Shown piece by piece: positions 15,842-24,096 of a stretch of 64,000 nucleotides of DNA. Origin of the DNA: Oceanimonas marisflavi (lineage in GTDB: Bacteria > Pseudomonadota > Gammaproteobacteria > Enterobacterales > Aeromonadaceae); contig NZ_QAGM01000018.1 in the NCBI RefSeq assembly GCF_003049725.1, positions 1 through 64,000 on the forward strand. Reading direction: 5' to 3'. The notes under the pieces are model-generated. The model ran no database searches. It saw nothing but the letters and a program-made list of their open reading frames with translations, and was not told the DNA's origin. Each line of letters begins with the position of its first letter. Position 1 is the first letter of the stretch. The translations under genes were made by a program, and so were the position numbers.

Positions 15842-17205
15842 TATGCGTCTCCACGAGTGTCATGCTTGAATAAAACTATCTTTTTGTAACCACTGGTACC
15901 CGGTGTAGGTTGATCACCCGATCTTGGAGGACAATGTTGTGTTTCAAGCAATTCGGCCATGATGTACTGGGTATTGCCAGCACCTTTTTCCTTGGTCACT
16001 TCCTGAGGCAAATACATACAAGCCAGTTTTATTTCTGTAGGAGACTTACCCGGTGATAACCCCGCACAGTTGGCTGTTGGCACCCATACAACTCTTCTGT
16101 TATCAACGCACACATCTCTCCCTTGAACACCGATAGGACTACTCTCTGAACCACTAATATAATCGGAATACGTTTGCAACTTACCAACATCCTCGGATGA
16201 TAGCTTACTGTATGTTGCTCCAGACGAAGTTGACACCGGAACAAAATTGGCAGGATCAAGTTTTATCGGCGCATTAGCCGACTGATTACAGTCTGGATAA
16301 TATGCTTGAGTCATATTTGCCGGATCTGAATAAGGAACGCCGGGCTTATCATTTCGCAGGTCACCCGAATACTTATTGAATCGTGTATTTATTCCCCATG
16401 CAACCTTGTTTGGCATATTGCCAGTTTCAGTATAGATTTCATCTCCATCACTATAACTACAGTGGTCTACCAAATCACCATTGCCATCATATCTCAGGCA
16501 GTCACCGGCAAGAAATTTCCCCAGATCACTGGCACCATTACCGTCAAAGTCCAGAGCCAGAAAATTGCCTGGACTGCCCGACCAAGTATGGCTTGGTGCC
16601 TTGATCACCAGAATATCGCCGATGGGTGTAGGATCATCAACGTCAAGTGGGTCATAAGCACGAAATCCAAAGTCATTTGAACTATCAAAGTCTGCGGCAC
16701 ACAGCAATAAAGGAAACATGCCTTCGGTATCAGGATCATCAATATAAACTGTGCCTGCCACACCTGCTGCAGAAACCTGCCAGGTATCAATTAACAACTG
16801 GGAAAAAAACTGATCAACCGGAACCGTGTTCAAAGTCACCCTGATGTACTCTCCAGTGGGCGAGCCCGGAGTAAAAGGAACCGGAGCATCAGAAAAATCT
16901 ATGGTAACCAGAGAGCTCAACTGGCTGGTATCTATATTGACAGTCTCAAATCCGCTTCCGGTAAATACCTCTGTCAAGGTATCAATCACCGCCTGTTCGG
17001 CCTCAGCTTGAGTTTTACCATCAGCCAAAGTTCTGGCACCACTCAATGCTGCCGAGTCCACCGCGTCCTGTACCCGGGTCTTGTTAAGAATAAGATACCC
17101 TCCATCCAGGGCCAGGGCGGTAAAGCCAAGCAGGGTAAACAGCGCTACCGTCACCAGAACCAGTACGGCGCCTTTCTGTTTGTTGTGGTGTGGCAGCGCT
17201 TTCAT
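15841..17205 (-). CDS. tadG: TadG-like Flp pilus assembly protein
   Basis: The 454-residue protein carries the TadG/TadE N-terminal domain: a short positive leader MKALPHHNKQKG, then GAVLVLVTVALFTLLGFTALALDGGYLILNK, a membrane segment typical of TadG. It continues with TRVQDAVDSAALSGARTLADGKTQAEAE, shared by the family. The C-terminal 350 residues are periplasmic, cysteine-containing and not confidently assignable; I see no clear von Willebrand MIDAS motif. The gene is AT-rich compared with tadA-D. It lies 11 bases past a small lipoprotein gene and overlaps the next pseudopilin by one base. Confidence 0.82.
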   Translation of the reverse strand: MKALPHHNKQKGAVLVLVTVALFTLLGFTALALDGGYLILNKTRVQDAVDSAALSGARTLADGKTQAEAEQAVIDTLTEVFTGSGFETVNIDTSQLSSLVTIDFSDAPVPFTPGSPTGEYIRVTLNTVPVDQFFSQLLIDTWQVSAAGVAGTVYIDDPDTEGMFPLLLCAADFDSSNDFGFRAYDPLDVDDPTPIGDILVIKAPSHTWSGSPGNFLALDFDGNGASDLGKFLAGDCLRYDGNGDLVDHCSYSDGDEIYTETGNMPNKVAWGINTRFNKYSGDLRNDKPGVPYSDPANMTQAYYPDCNQSANAPIKLDPANFVPVSTSSGATYSKLSSEDVGKLQTYSDYISGSESSPIGVQGRDVCVDNRRVVWVPTANCAGLSPGKSPTEIKLACMYLPQEVTKEKGAGNTQYIMAELLETQHCPPRSGDQPTPGTSGYKKIVLFKHDTRGDA

Positions 17206-17216
17206 GGCGTTACTCC

Positions 17217-17486
17217 TTAATTACCAAAGTTCAGAGTGACCTGGGTTTTGCCTTCGGCCGGGGCCTCGGCGCCTTTCACATATTTGTCGTGCAACGACAC
17301 GCCGTATTCACCGTTCAGCGTGAGCGCGGCCAGCTTGCCATCGTTACGGACGGCGGCACCGGGATCCAGCACCTGTAGTGTGTCGAGACTCTGAGTATCC
17401 TGACCCATGTCAAAGCCGTAGTAGCGTTCACTGGCACAGCCAGTAAGCACACCGGCTGCCAGCAGGGTGAACAATAACTGTTTCAT
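17217..17486 (-). CDS. Small lipoprotein in the tad locus (RcpB/TadB-like position, function unknown)
   Basis: The 89-residue product starts at ATG 17486 (GGAGAGTTACC upstream) and has a lipoprotein signal MKQLLFTLLAAGVLTGC, so Cys17 would be lipidated. The mature part is short and polar (ERYYGFDMGQDTQSLDTLQV, then DPGAAVRNDGKLAALTLNGE) with no domain I recognise. It sits between the secretin gene rcpA and tadG, where many Tad loci encode a small outer-membrane protein such as RcpB or a CpaD-like protein. A pilotin-like role for the secretin is a guess from position only. Confidence 0.7.
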   Translation of the reverse strand: MKQLLFTLLAAGVLTGCASERYYGFDMGQDTQSLDTLQVLDPGAAVRNDGKLAALTLNGEYGVSLHDKYVKGAEAPAEGKTQVTLNFGN

Positions 17487-17517
17487 GGTAACTCTCCTTG
17501 TTTGGCGACTTGTTCCA

Positions 17518-18927
17518 CTAGAGCGACTGACCATAGGTTTGTTCCATGCCACCCTCGCTCATTGCCGGATTGGCGCCAGTGTTACCGCTCTGGCTTGAGC
17601 CAGAAACATCGCTGTCTGCGCGAGAACGTTCCGACATTCTGCCCAGCAGATAAAACTCGAGATCGTTGGGCTCAACAAAACCATCGGTGGGCAGGGTAAC
17701 CTGCTGCTTATTAAAGGGCCTCACCAGGCGAGGCGTGACCATAATCACCAGCTCGGATTCCCCCTTGGCAAAGCTGCGGCTGGTAAAGAGGTTGCCAAGC
17801 ACGGGAATATCACCGGCAAAGGGCAGCTGGCTTACCTGCTCCCGGCTGTTTTCGCTGAGCAGGCCGGCAATACTGATGGTCTGACCATCGCCCAGCTCCA
17901 CCGTGGTGCCGGCGCTGCGCTTGCTGAGGGCGGTAATATCGCCAAACAGAGGTACGTTGGCCGAGTTGGCTACCACAGGCTCACTCACGGCAACATTGAG
18001 GTTAAGGTTGATTTTGCCGCTGCTCAGCACTACCGGCGTGAATTTAAGCCCCACACCAAACTCCTTGAATTCCACGGCAACACCATCCTCAGTCGGCACA
18101 GGTACCGGAAACTCTCCGCCGGAGAGAAACTCGGCGGACTGACCGCTGATGGCGGTAATGCGCGGCTCGGCCAGTACCCTGGCCAGACCGCGGGTTTTGG
18201 CCAGATCCAGCGCCACGTTAAATACGGTGTCGGCGCTGGCAAAGCTCCCAATCACGGTATTGCTACCAAAGGCGGCCAGCTGGCCCACGCTGTCACGCAG
18301 CAGGGAAAAACCCCAGTTGCCGGAGCTTTCCAGCAGTTCAAAGGCCGACTCCCAGCTGCGTGAAGTGTCCCGGGCCACCTCGGCCACGGTGACTTCCAGC
18401 ATCACCTGCTGGCCACCACCCACGCTCATCATGTTCATGACTTCGGAGCGGGCTGTGCCCCCTTCGGCGGCCACCACGTAGCCCCGGGTCAGATCATAGG
18501 CGGCATTAAGACGATCAAGATTGGAGACTTCACCACTCACCACCAGCTGCCCCTGTGATGTGTGTACCTGAATGGGTTCGTTGGGCAGAAAACGGTAAAG
18601 CCGCTCTTTTAACCCCTGCAGATCATGGCTTACTTCAATGTCGTATACCTGCATAAGGTTGTCGTTCATGTCCCATACCATCAGATTGGTATGGCCGAGG
18701 GATTTGCCCACCAGATACAGTTCACGATCCTGCAACACCAGCACGTCGGCAATGGCAGGATTACCCACCGACACGCGGCTGGCGGGCCGGTCGAGCAAGA
18801 GTGAGCGGGATTTATGAATGGGCAGCTGCATTTCGTTGCCCGGTTCGTTCAGGCTGCCACCGGCCATAACGGGGCCGGTGGCCGCCAACAGGGTTAATCC
18901 TAAAACGCTTCCCAATAAGGCTTTCAT
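17518..18927 (-). CDS. rcpA: Tad pilus outer-membrane secretin RcpA (CpaC family)
   Basis: RcpA/CpaC forms the outer-membrane channel for the Flp pilus. From ATG 18927, preceded by GGAGGTGGCT, the protein is 469 residues with a Sec signal (MKALLGSVLGLTLLAATGPVMA). An N-terminal BON-like/pilus-formation domain follows (MQLPIHKSRSLLLDRPASRV, VLVLQDRELYLVGKSLGHTNL), then the secretin domain with VMLEVTVAEVARDTSR, the VPVPTEDGVAVEFKEFGVGL loop and the final signature GDIPVLGNLFTSRSFAKGESELVIMVTPRLV. The C-terminal tail is serine/asparagine-rich. It lies 40 bases downstream of rcpC. Confidence 0.95.
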   Translation of the reverse strand: MKALLGSVLGLTLLAATGPVMAGGSLNEPGNEMQLPIHKSRSLLLDRPASRVSVGNPAIADVLVLQDRELYLVGKSLGHTNLMVWDMNDNLMQVYDIEVSHDLQGLKERLYRFLPNEPIQVHTSQGQLVVSGEVSNLDRLNAAYDLTRGYVVAAEGGTARSEVMNMMSVGGGQQVMLEVTVAEVARDTSRSWESAFELLESSGNWGFSLLRDSVGQLAAFGSNTVIGSFASADTVFNVALDLAKTRGLARVLAEPRITAISGQSAEFLSGGEFPVPVPTEDGVAVEFKEFGVGLKFTPVVLSSGKINLNLNVAVSEPVVANSANVPLFGDITALSKRSAGTTVELGDGQTISIAGLLSENSREQVSQLPFAGDIPVLGNLFTSRSFAKGESELVIMVTPRLVRPFNKQQVTLPTDGFVEPNDLEFYLLGRMSERSRADSDVSGSSQSGNTGANPAMSEGGMEQTYGQSL

Positions 18928-18967
18928 AGCCACCTCCATGTGCACTAAAAGTAAGTTGTTTTAATTA

Positions 18968-19759
18968 TCAGCTTTTTACCGGCACCTGTTGCTGGCTGGT
19001 ACCCTTGATAAGATCAATGGTCGACGAACGCGGGCGGATCACGCGCGGTGCCGGTTCGGGGCTGGGCTCGGGCTGAGGTGCAGCCACGGCGGCCACCGTC
19101 TCGACTTGCGGATCCAGTTCATCATTGGGATTGCGCAGGGCAAGCTGAATGCGGCCATTGGAGCTGGCGTTCACCAGGCGTTCTGCCTGCTCGGGGTCGA
19201 CTTCAAGGGTAACGGCGCGCACCAGCTTGGGCCGGTTTTCGTCGGTATGCTGAGTCTGATCCACCGCCAGCACCTTGAGGTTTTTCAGCACGGTGCGGGT
19301 CATGTCACCTTCGGTGAACAGAATATCGACCCGGTTGCCGGGAAGCAGGAAACCGGCCACACCGATCACATCGTTAACCCGTACGGTCACCGCCCTCATG
19401 CCGGGCTCAAGCAGCACGGAAAGGGTACTGCCCTCACCCACCGGCGCCAGCCGCTCGTTACGCAGCACATCTCCCCGGTAGAGATTGTTTTTGGCCACCA
19501 TATTCTGGGCCTGCTCCAGACTGGTCAGAGCGCCGGGAGGCACCAGGCGGGAGTCTATGTCTTTTAACTGAACATGAATGGGTTCAATGGGAGCGCCAGG
19601 CACCAGATCGACCGCCGCCACCACTACCTGGGTGGTTTCGCCCTGGGCCTTAGCCTGGGCGGCCTGACTTTGCTGATTAAGCCAGTTATTGGCCATGTAG
19701 GCGGCCGCCACGCCGAAAACAACAGACAGTACAAACAGCAGCAGAGTACGTGTTTTCAT
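18968..19759 (-). CDS. rcpC: Flp pilus assembly protein RcpC (CpaB family)
   Basis: RcpC/CpaB is a periplasmic protein anchored by an N-terminal membrane segment and associated with the secretin. The 263-residue protein has that segment at about residues 5-25, then an SAF domain (VVVAAVDLVPGAPIEPIHVQ and NLYRGDVLRNERLAPVGEGS) and a C-terminal CpaB domain with GMRAVTVRVNDVIGVAGFLLPGNRVDILF. A proline-rich tail (PQPEPSPEPAPRVIRPR) follows. SAF domains may bind cell-wall sugars. It is followed by rcpA in the conserved rcpCA order. Confidence 0.93.
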   Translation of the reverse strand: MKTRTLLLFVLSVVFGVAAAYMANNWLNQQSQAAQAKAQGETTQVVVAAVDLVPGAPIEPIHVQLKDIDSRLVPPGALTSLEQAQNMVAKNNLYRGDVLRNERLAPVGEGSTLSVLLEPGMRAVTVRVNDVIGVAGFLLPGNRVDILFTEGDMTRTVLKNLKVLAVDQTQHTDENRPKLVRAVTLEVDPEQAERLVNASSNGRIQLALRNPNDELDPQVETVAAVAAPQPEPSPEPAPRVIRPRSSTIDLIKGTSQQQVPVKS

Positions 19760-19804
19760 AACCGAATCCTTGGTTTAATCGTTTATTCCACAAAAGGAGT
19801 ATAG

Positions 19805-21040
19805 TCAGTGAACGCAGTACATGTTCCAGGCTTTGGCAATAATTTCCTTGTTGAGCGGCATGCCGGCCTGACCGTTAAAGTGCATAATGTCCCGGGCAAT
19901 GCCCAGAATATCCCTTGGGTAGCAGGCGATCAGGGGTTTATCACTGCCTTTGTGCAGGCTGTCTACCATAAAGCGAAACAACAGCTCGTTAGCAGAAAGC
20001 TGGTATTTTTCCAGGTTCATATTCCAGACCTGCCGGTACAATTCTTCCGGCATTTCCCGCAAATGCAGCTTGTAACCCAGGCGGCGCAAAAAGGCCTCAT
20101 CGGCAATGGACTCCGGATCCAGGTTGGTGGAAAACACCAGTATCTGTTCAAAGGGAATATCAAAGTGCAGACCATTGGACAAGGAGAGAAAATCCCGTTT
20201 TTCTTCCATGGGCACTATCCAGCGGTTAAACAGCTCGTCGGCGGAAAAGCCCTGCCGGCCCAGATCATCAATCAGAAAAACGCCGTTATTGGCCTTCATT
20301 TGCAACGGGGCACTGTACTGGCGGGATTGCCTGTCAAAGTGTACTTCCAGCATATTTAGCTTAAGCTCGCCCCCCACCATCACCAGTGGCCGCTGGCAGG
20401 CGATATAACGGGCATCTCTTTCCGGATCGTGATTATCTGTCCGCCAGTGATAAAGGGGGTCAAATACCGGAATAATGGTGTTCTGCACCGCAATGGCGTG
20501 AGGCACATAAATATGCTCATCAAACACCCGGTTAAAGCGATGGCACAAAAAGCTTTTACCTGTGCCCGCATGACCGTAAATCAGCAGGGGCCGGCGCGAG
20601 TTCAGCGCCGGCCCCAGGGCATTCACCAGTTCAGAACTTATCACCATATCGGAGAGAGCAGCTTCAAGTTGCTCCCGGCCAATACTGCGTTCTCCCAGAG
20701 ACTGGGCCAGCACCAGCCGATTGTAATCGGCAAGGGGAATGGGCGCCGGGCCTATGTAGCCGTCCCGCTCATTCAGCACCTGAGCTTCGTATTGCCCTTT
20801 TTGGGTGAGCGCAAAGCGAATAGGTTCATCCATGCGGCCCGATGCACGCACTTCAACCAGTTGCAGGGTTTTCAGCTCCTGCAGCAGGGGCTCGACAATG
20901 CTGCCCCGCAGGCACAGACGCTCGGCCAGCACGGGCAAAGACAGCGACGCCTCTTCCTGCAGGTGCCGCAGGCAAAGGCGAAACAGCAACTCTTTGGAAA
21001 GACCGGTGTCGGCCAAGGTTTTGGGTTTGGGCAGGAACAT
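19805..21040 (-). CDS. AAA+ ATPase with N-terminal winged-helix-like region, encoded inside the tad locus
   Basis: The 411-residue protein is not one of the standard Tad components. Residues 1-85 look like a winged-helix domain (LLFRLCLRHLQEEASLSLPV, LAERLCLRGSIVEPLLQEL). Residues 125-400 form an AAA+ module: Walker A GHAGTGKS at 156-163, Walker B GVFLIDDLGRQG near 245, a sensor-1-like ILVFSTNLDPE and a C-terminal helical lid with CYPRDILGIARDIMHF. A strong AAGGAGGTAACACGG precedes ATG 21040. Its place between tadV and rcpC suggests a Tad-linked regulator or remodeller; the true function is unknown. Confidence 0.85.
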   Translation of the reverse strand: MFLPKPKTLADTGLSKELLFRLCLRHLQEEASLSLPVLAERLCLRGSIVEPLLQELKTLQLVEVRASGRMDEPIRFALTQKGQYEAQVLNERDGYIGPAPIPLADYNRLVLAQSLGERSIGREQLEAALSDMVISSELVNALGPALNSRRPLLIYGHAGTGKSFLCHRFNRVFDEHIYVPHAIAVQNTIIPVFDPLYHWRTDNHDPERDARYIACQRPLVMVGGELKLNMLEVHFDRQSRQYSAPLQMKANNGVFLIDDLGRQGFSADELFNRWIVPMEEKRDFLSLSNGLHFDIPFEQILVFSTNLDPESIADEAFLRRLGYKLHLREMPEELYRQVWNMNLEKYQLSANELLFRFMVDSLHKGSDKPLIACYPRDILGIARDIMHFNGQAGMPLNKEIIAKAWNMYCVH

Positions 21041-21062
21041 CCGTGTTACCTCCTTCCTGATT

Positions 21063-21130
21063 GAGCTGTAAGCTATAAGCTGTCAGCTGTAAGTTAAAAA
21101 CCTGTCGCCTGATAGCTGATAGCTGATAGT
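21063..21130. repeat. AGCTRTAAGC-type dispersed repeat, copy D
   Basis: Tandem units AGCTGTAAGC, TATAAGCTGTC, AGCTGTAAG are followed after a short spacer by three GATAGCT repeats ending at the tadV stop codon. It is the longest copy of the family in the window and fills the gap between the AAA+ ATPase and tadV genes. Confidence 0.7.
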
Positions 21131-21648
21131 CAGGATATCAGGGTAAATAACTGATATTTATTGAGTATCACCGCCAGGGCCGCACCCAGAGCCAGGGCCG
21201 GGCCGTAGGGGACTTTCAGGCCGGCCATTTCATTGTCTGCCGGCGCCAGATAACGGCGGGAGCCGAATATCAATCCGTAACGGGTAAAGGTGGCTTTAAA
21301 GCCCTGCCAGCCCACCTTTTTCCAGGCCAGGATCAGCACCAAGGGCAGACCCATCATCAGGCCGTAAAGCAAAGATTCAAGAAATATCTGCCAGCCGGTA
21401 AAGGTAGCAATGGCCATGCCCAATTTGACATCACCGCCGGCAAAAAAACGCAGCATAAAAAACGGAAACAGGAGCAAAAAGGAAAATACCAACCCGGATA
21501 GGGGAAATACGGTTCCTTCGCCAAAAGTAGCATGAAAGATAATTCCTGACGGAATAAATGGTAGAGTAATAAAATTAGGTATCTTGTGCGTCCTGAGGTC
21601 CGTCCAGGTGGCACAAACCAGCAATGCAAATAATGGTAGCTGTTCCAT
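21130..21648 (-). CDS. tadV: Prepilin peptidase TadV (CpaA family, A24)
   Basis: TadV is the inner-membrane aspartic peptidase that removes leader peptides from Flp and the TadE/F pseudopilins. The 172-residue, largely hydrophobic protein has the two active-site aspartates: one in ATWTDLRTHKIPNF near residue 17 and one in FFAGGDVKLGMAI near residue 72 (the GxGD region, here GGDVK). About six membrane segments are visible, and the length fits CpaA/TadV rather than the longer type IV pilus PilD. It is second in the locus, downstream of flp, and is moderately AT-rich. Confidence 0.92.
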   Translation of the reverse strand: MEQLPLFALLVCATWTDLRTHKIPNFITLPFIPSGIIFHATFGEGTVFPLSGLVFSFLLLFPFFMLRFFAGGDVKLGMAIATFTGWQIFLESLLYGLMMGLPLVLILAWKKVGWQGFKATFTRYGLIFGSRRYLAPADNEMAGLKVPYGPALALGAALAVILNKYQLFTLIS

Positions 21649-21667
21649 AGCTCCACCATTCTATTAT

Positions 21668-21691
21668 GCACAGGGTGGAATCACCCTGTGC
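21668..21691 (-). other. Perfect hairpin between flp and tadV
   Basis: GCACAGGGTG-GAAT-CACCCTGTGC is a 10-bp perfect stem with a 4-base loop, placed between the flp stop and the tadV start. No T run follows on the minus strand, so full termination is unlikely. It could protect the abundant flp message from 3' exonucleases or reduce read-through into the machine genes. Confidence 0.65.
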
Positions 21692-21709
21692 AATATATTG
21701 AAAATAAAA

Positions 21710-21910
21710 TCACTTGCAATTCGTAGTGGTAGTAGCACCACTGGCTACTGTTGTACACAAATCATTTACCCTGTTTGTAACCGAAGTACCCAAATTAGAA
21801 AATGCACCAACTACAGCAGCTGCAACAAGAGCACCCGCAACCGCATACTCTACGGTAGTCAGACCTTCTTCATCATTTACCAGACGCAACAGTTCTTTTG
21901 CAATCAACAT
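21710..21910 (-). CDS. flp: Flp-type major pilin
   Basis: Flp is the small major pilin that polymerises into bundled adhesive Tad pili. The 66-residue precursor has a charged leader ending NDEEG, the cut site before LTTVEYAVAGALVAAAVVGAF with Glu5 and Tyr6 of the mature form (the Flp motif), and a hydrophobic helix. A short tail, LGTSVTNRVNDLCTTVASGA, follows and ends in TTTTNCK. Two cysteines in the tail could form a disulfide. It is the first gene of the locus and has a GAGGG ribosome site; it is AT-rich relative to the chromosome. Confidence 0.95.
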   Translation of the reverse strand: MLIAKELLRLVNDEEGLTTVEYAVAGALVAAAVVGAFSNLGTSVTNRVNDLCTTVASGATTTTNCK

Positions 21911-22240
21911 AAGAAAACCCTCTTTCCTTGCTTGTGTTTTCAGTTCCCTGTTTTACAGAAAACCTTCCTGGTTAAAACATTTACCTTTTCATCCCGGCAC
22001 CGCCTGTGCCTGTGTTTATCATATAGTCTCGCGGCCTCCCTTCAGCTCGATTATATGTTCCGGTACTTTTTCTTCTCTTCAGTGCCGGACCTCTTAAGCA
22101 TTGCGCTTGTTATTATTTATAGCTCAGTCTGCGGGGCCGCAAGGGAATTTATTGATGCAAGTTTCCGAAAGAACATCGCCAATTTCAGGAGTATTGTTCA
22201 GGTTTTTCATTTGGTTCCCTTTTTGGGTTCCATATAAATC
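21911..22240. other. Leader region upstream of flp, no gene seen
   Basis: This 330-bp gap separates the tad locus from the L,D-transpeptidase gene and should hold the main tad promoter. It is AT-rich near 22100-22200. A weak sigma70-like pair on the minus strand (TTGCGG at 22142-22137, TATAAA at 22121-22116, 15-base spacer) is the only candidate I see, leaving an flp leader of about 200 bases. No clear sigma54 element and no convincing ORF are visible. Confidence 0.4.
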
Positions 22241-23557
22241 TCACCATACTTCATTTGCGGCGCGGTTTTTACCATAAATATCCCCGGCAAACACCAGGCT
22301 GCCGCCCTCGCTCCAGGCGGTGAAATACACCATGTAAACCGGCAACCGCTCGGGCGGTGGCAGCACTTGAGTGCGTTCGTGCCCGGGCACTTGCCAGCCC
22401 AGCCCTCGCGCCAGCGCGGCGGGATCGGCCAGGCGCACACAGCCGTGGCTGAGCGCCCGCTGGTCGCGGCCGAACAGGGATTTATCGGGGGTGTCGTGCA
22501 GATACACGCTGTGGCGGTTACGCATTTCAAACTTGAGCCGCCCAAGGGCATTGGTGGGCCCGGGCTGCTGCACCAGGCGCAGGCCGGGGGGCGGGCTGTG
22601 CCAGTTGATGCTGGACGGCGGCACCGGCTCAATCTGGCCGGGCAGCCAGGCGCTGAAACCGTTACGGTCCAGGTAACCGCCGTCCTTGCGCTGGGCCGGC
22701 AGCAGATCTTCCCGCACTATATTGGCGGTGGGGGTCCAGTCCGGATTGACCTTGAGGGCATCAATATGAGTGGCCAGCTCGGGGGTGGGCCAGTCGGGCC
22801 GGCCTACTATCACTTTCATGGCAAGCTGTGGCCGCCCTTCGCGCACCAGGGTCAGGCGGTAGGAAGGAATGTTGATCAGCACATAGTCACTGGTGGCCGG
22901 CGGCAGCCGCAGCCAGCGGCGCAGATTGGCCTTGATCTCGGCCCTAAGCTCACCGGGCGATCGGTTCAGCAGGGTCCGGGTCGTCTGGTTCAGTCTGCCG
23001 GTTACATTCAAACCGCCGGCCCGTTGCAGGTCGGCCAGCGTCTCGCTTAACTGCGGGTCCAGCACATCGGCCCGACCCACGGGTGCAGGCACTTGCCGGC
23101 CCAGCTCGGCCAGCCGCCGGCGCAGGGCGGGAATGGCCGCATCCCGCTCGCCGGGGCGAATCTCGGGCCCCGGCGGCAGGGTCGTATAATCCGTGATCTC
23201 TGCCAGACGCCGATAATGACGATACAGCTCCCGATAACCGTTATAGTCGGGGGCCTGCCCGGCCATATAGGCCGCCAGGTTTTGCTGCTTAATGGCCCGC
23301 TCAAAGCCTGCGGTGCGCCAGTGCGCCGGCAGGGCGTACTGGGCAAAGCGTTCTCTTTCCTGCAGCACCCTGCGCCATTCCCGGGTGAGCCAGGCATCCC
23401 GCTCGTAGGAGCTCATCGCCGCCAGGGCGCGCTCATCGGGCAACAACAGCCGTTGCAGGTGCTGACCCGCCTCGTTCAGTTCGCTGCCGGTGTGCCATAA
23501 CAACTGTGCCCACGCCTGCCCGCTCAGTAGCACCAGCAACAGTAATAACACTCGCAT
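22241..23557 (-). CDS. L,D-transpeptidase (YkuD domain, YcbB-like)
   Basis: L,D-transpeptidases make 3-3 cross-links in peptidoglycan or attach proteins to it in the periplasm. The 438-residue protein has a Sec signal (MRVLLLLLVLLSGQAWA), a helical region, a peptidoglycan-binding segment (LSETLADLQRAGGLNVTGRL near residue 170) and a YkuD catalytic domain (about 225-400). The active-site motif is SHGCVRLAD with the nucleophile cysteine, preceded by VYLHDTP. The order and the signal resemble YcbB/LdtD, though the protein is shorter than the E. coli enzyme (615 residues). It stands alone between the tad locus and a HEPN/MNT pair. Confidence 0.9.
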   Translation of the reverse strand: MRVLLLLLVLLSGQAWAQLLWHTGSELNEAGQHLQRLLLPDERALAAMSSYERDAWLTREWRRVLQERERFAQYALPAHWRTAGFERAIKQQNLAAYMAGQAPDYNGYRELYRHYRRLAEITDYTTLPPGPEIRPGERDAAIPALRRRLAELGRQVPAPVGRADVLDPQLSETLADLQRAGGLNVTGRLNQTTRTLLNRSPGELRAEIKANLRRWLRLPPATSDYVLINIPSYRLTLVREGRPQLAMKVIVGRPDWPTPELATHIDALKVNPDWTPTANIVREDLLPAQRKDGGYLDRNGFSAWLPGQIEPVPPSSINWHSPPPGLRLVQQPGPTNALGRLKFEMRNRHSVYLHDTPDKSLFGRDQRALSHGCVRLADPAALARGLGWQVPGHERTQVLPPPERLPVYMVYFTAWSEGGSLVFAGDIYGKNRAANEVW

Positions 23558-23784
23558 CTTGCTCCCTCCCTGGGCTTATACCTTGAACAAGTATGGCCAA
23601 AAGCCGCGGGAGTGGTCTGGTTTCGTTTGCAAACAGTGTCTCAAGACCTGCTGCGCAGGCTGCTGCATCGGGGCCGGAGTGCAACTGCCTTTGCCGCTGC
23701 GCGGCAAAATGCGGGCAGGCTGCCCGCGCTCCAACAACCACCATGTGCTGTATTCCGTGGCGCGCAGGCGGTACTCAAGATCCA

Positions 23785-24096
23785 TTATTTCAGCTCAAGA
23801 GGGATCAGGTCGGGAAGAATGGCCTGTCTGAACTCTTCACTGATGGTTCGCAAGTCAACGATGTCCACCATAAAGGGCAGGTCAGACTCACCCAGTGTGG
23901 ACTTGAGGCGAAACAACAGCTCGGGCGGCAAGGGATGGCAAGGATGTTCCAGCGCCAGGTCGAGGTCGGAATAAGGGCGGGCCTGGTGTTTTGCCCGGGA
24001 GCCAAACACATAGGCACGTACCCCCTCCTGCACCGGCAGTGTTTGTTTGAGGCAGTCGAGCAACAGGCTCATGGCGGCGGCATCAATCTGTGGCAT
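23785..24096 (-). CDS. mntA: MNT-type nucleotidyltransferase antitoxin (MntA/HI0073 family)
   Basis: The 103-residue protein is a minimal nucleotidyltransferase with the motif GSRAKHQARPYSDLDLAL near residues 32-49: GSRA followed by the paired aspartates that bind metal. A later acidic position lies in FMVDIVDL. In type VII systems such proteins adenylylate or otherwise inhibit the HEPN partner. It overlaps the upstream HEPN gene by 14 bases, which is typical of the pair. Older annotation would call it a nucleotidyltransferase domain protein of unknown target. Confidence 0.88.
   Translation of the reverse strand: MPQIDAAAMSLLLDCLKQTLPVQEGVRAYVFGSRAKHQARPYSDLDLALEHPCHPLPPELLFRLKSTLGESDLPFMVDIVDLRTISEEFRQAILPDLIPLELK

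Noticed and set aside
22116-22142. Firm promoter call for the tad locus
   Set aside because: The only -35/-10 pair found is weak (15-base spacer), so it is mentioned in the gap entry but not listed as a promoter.
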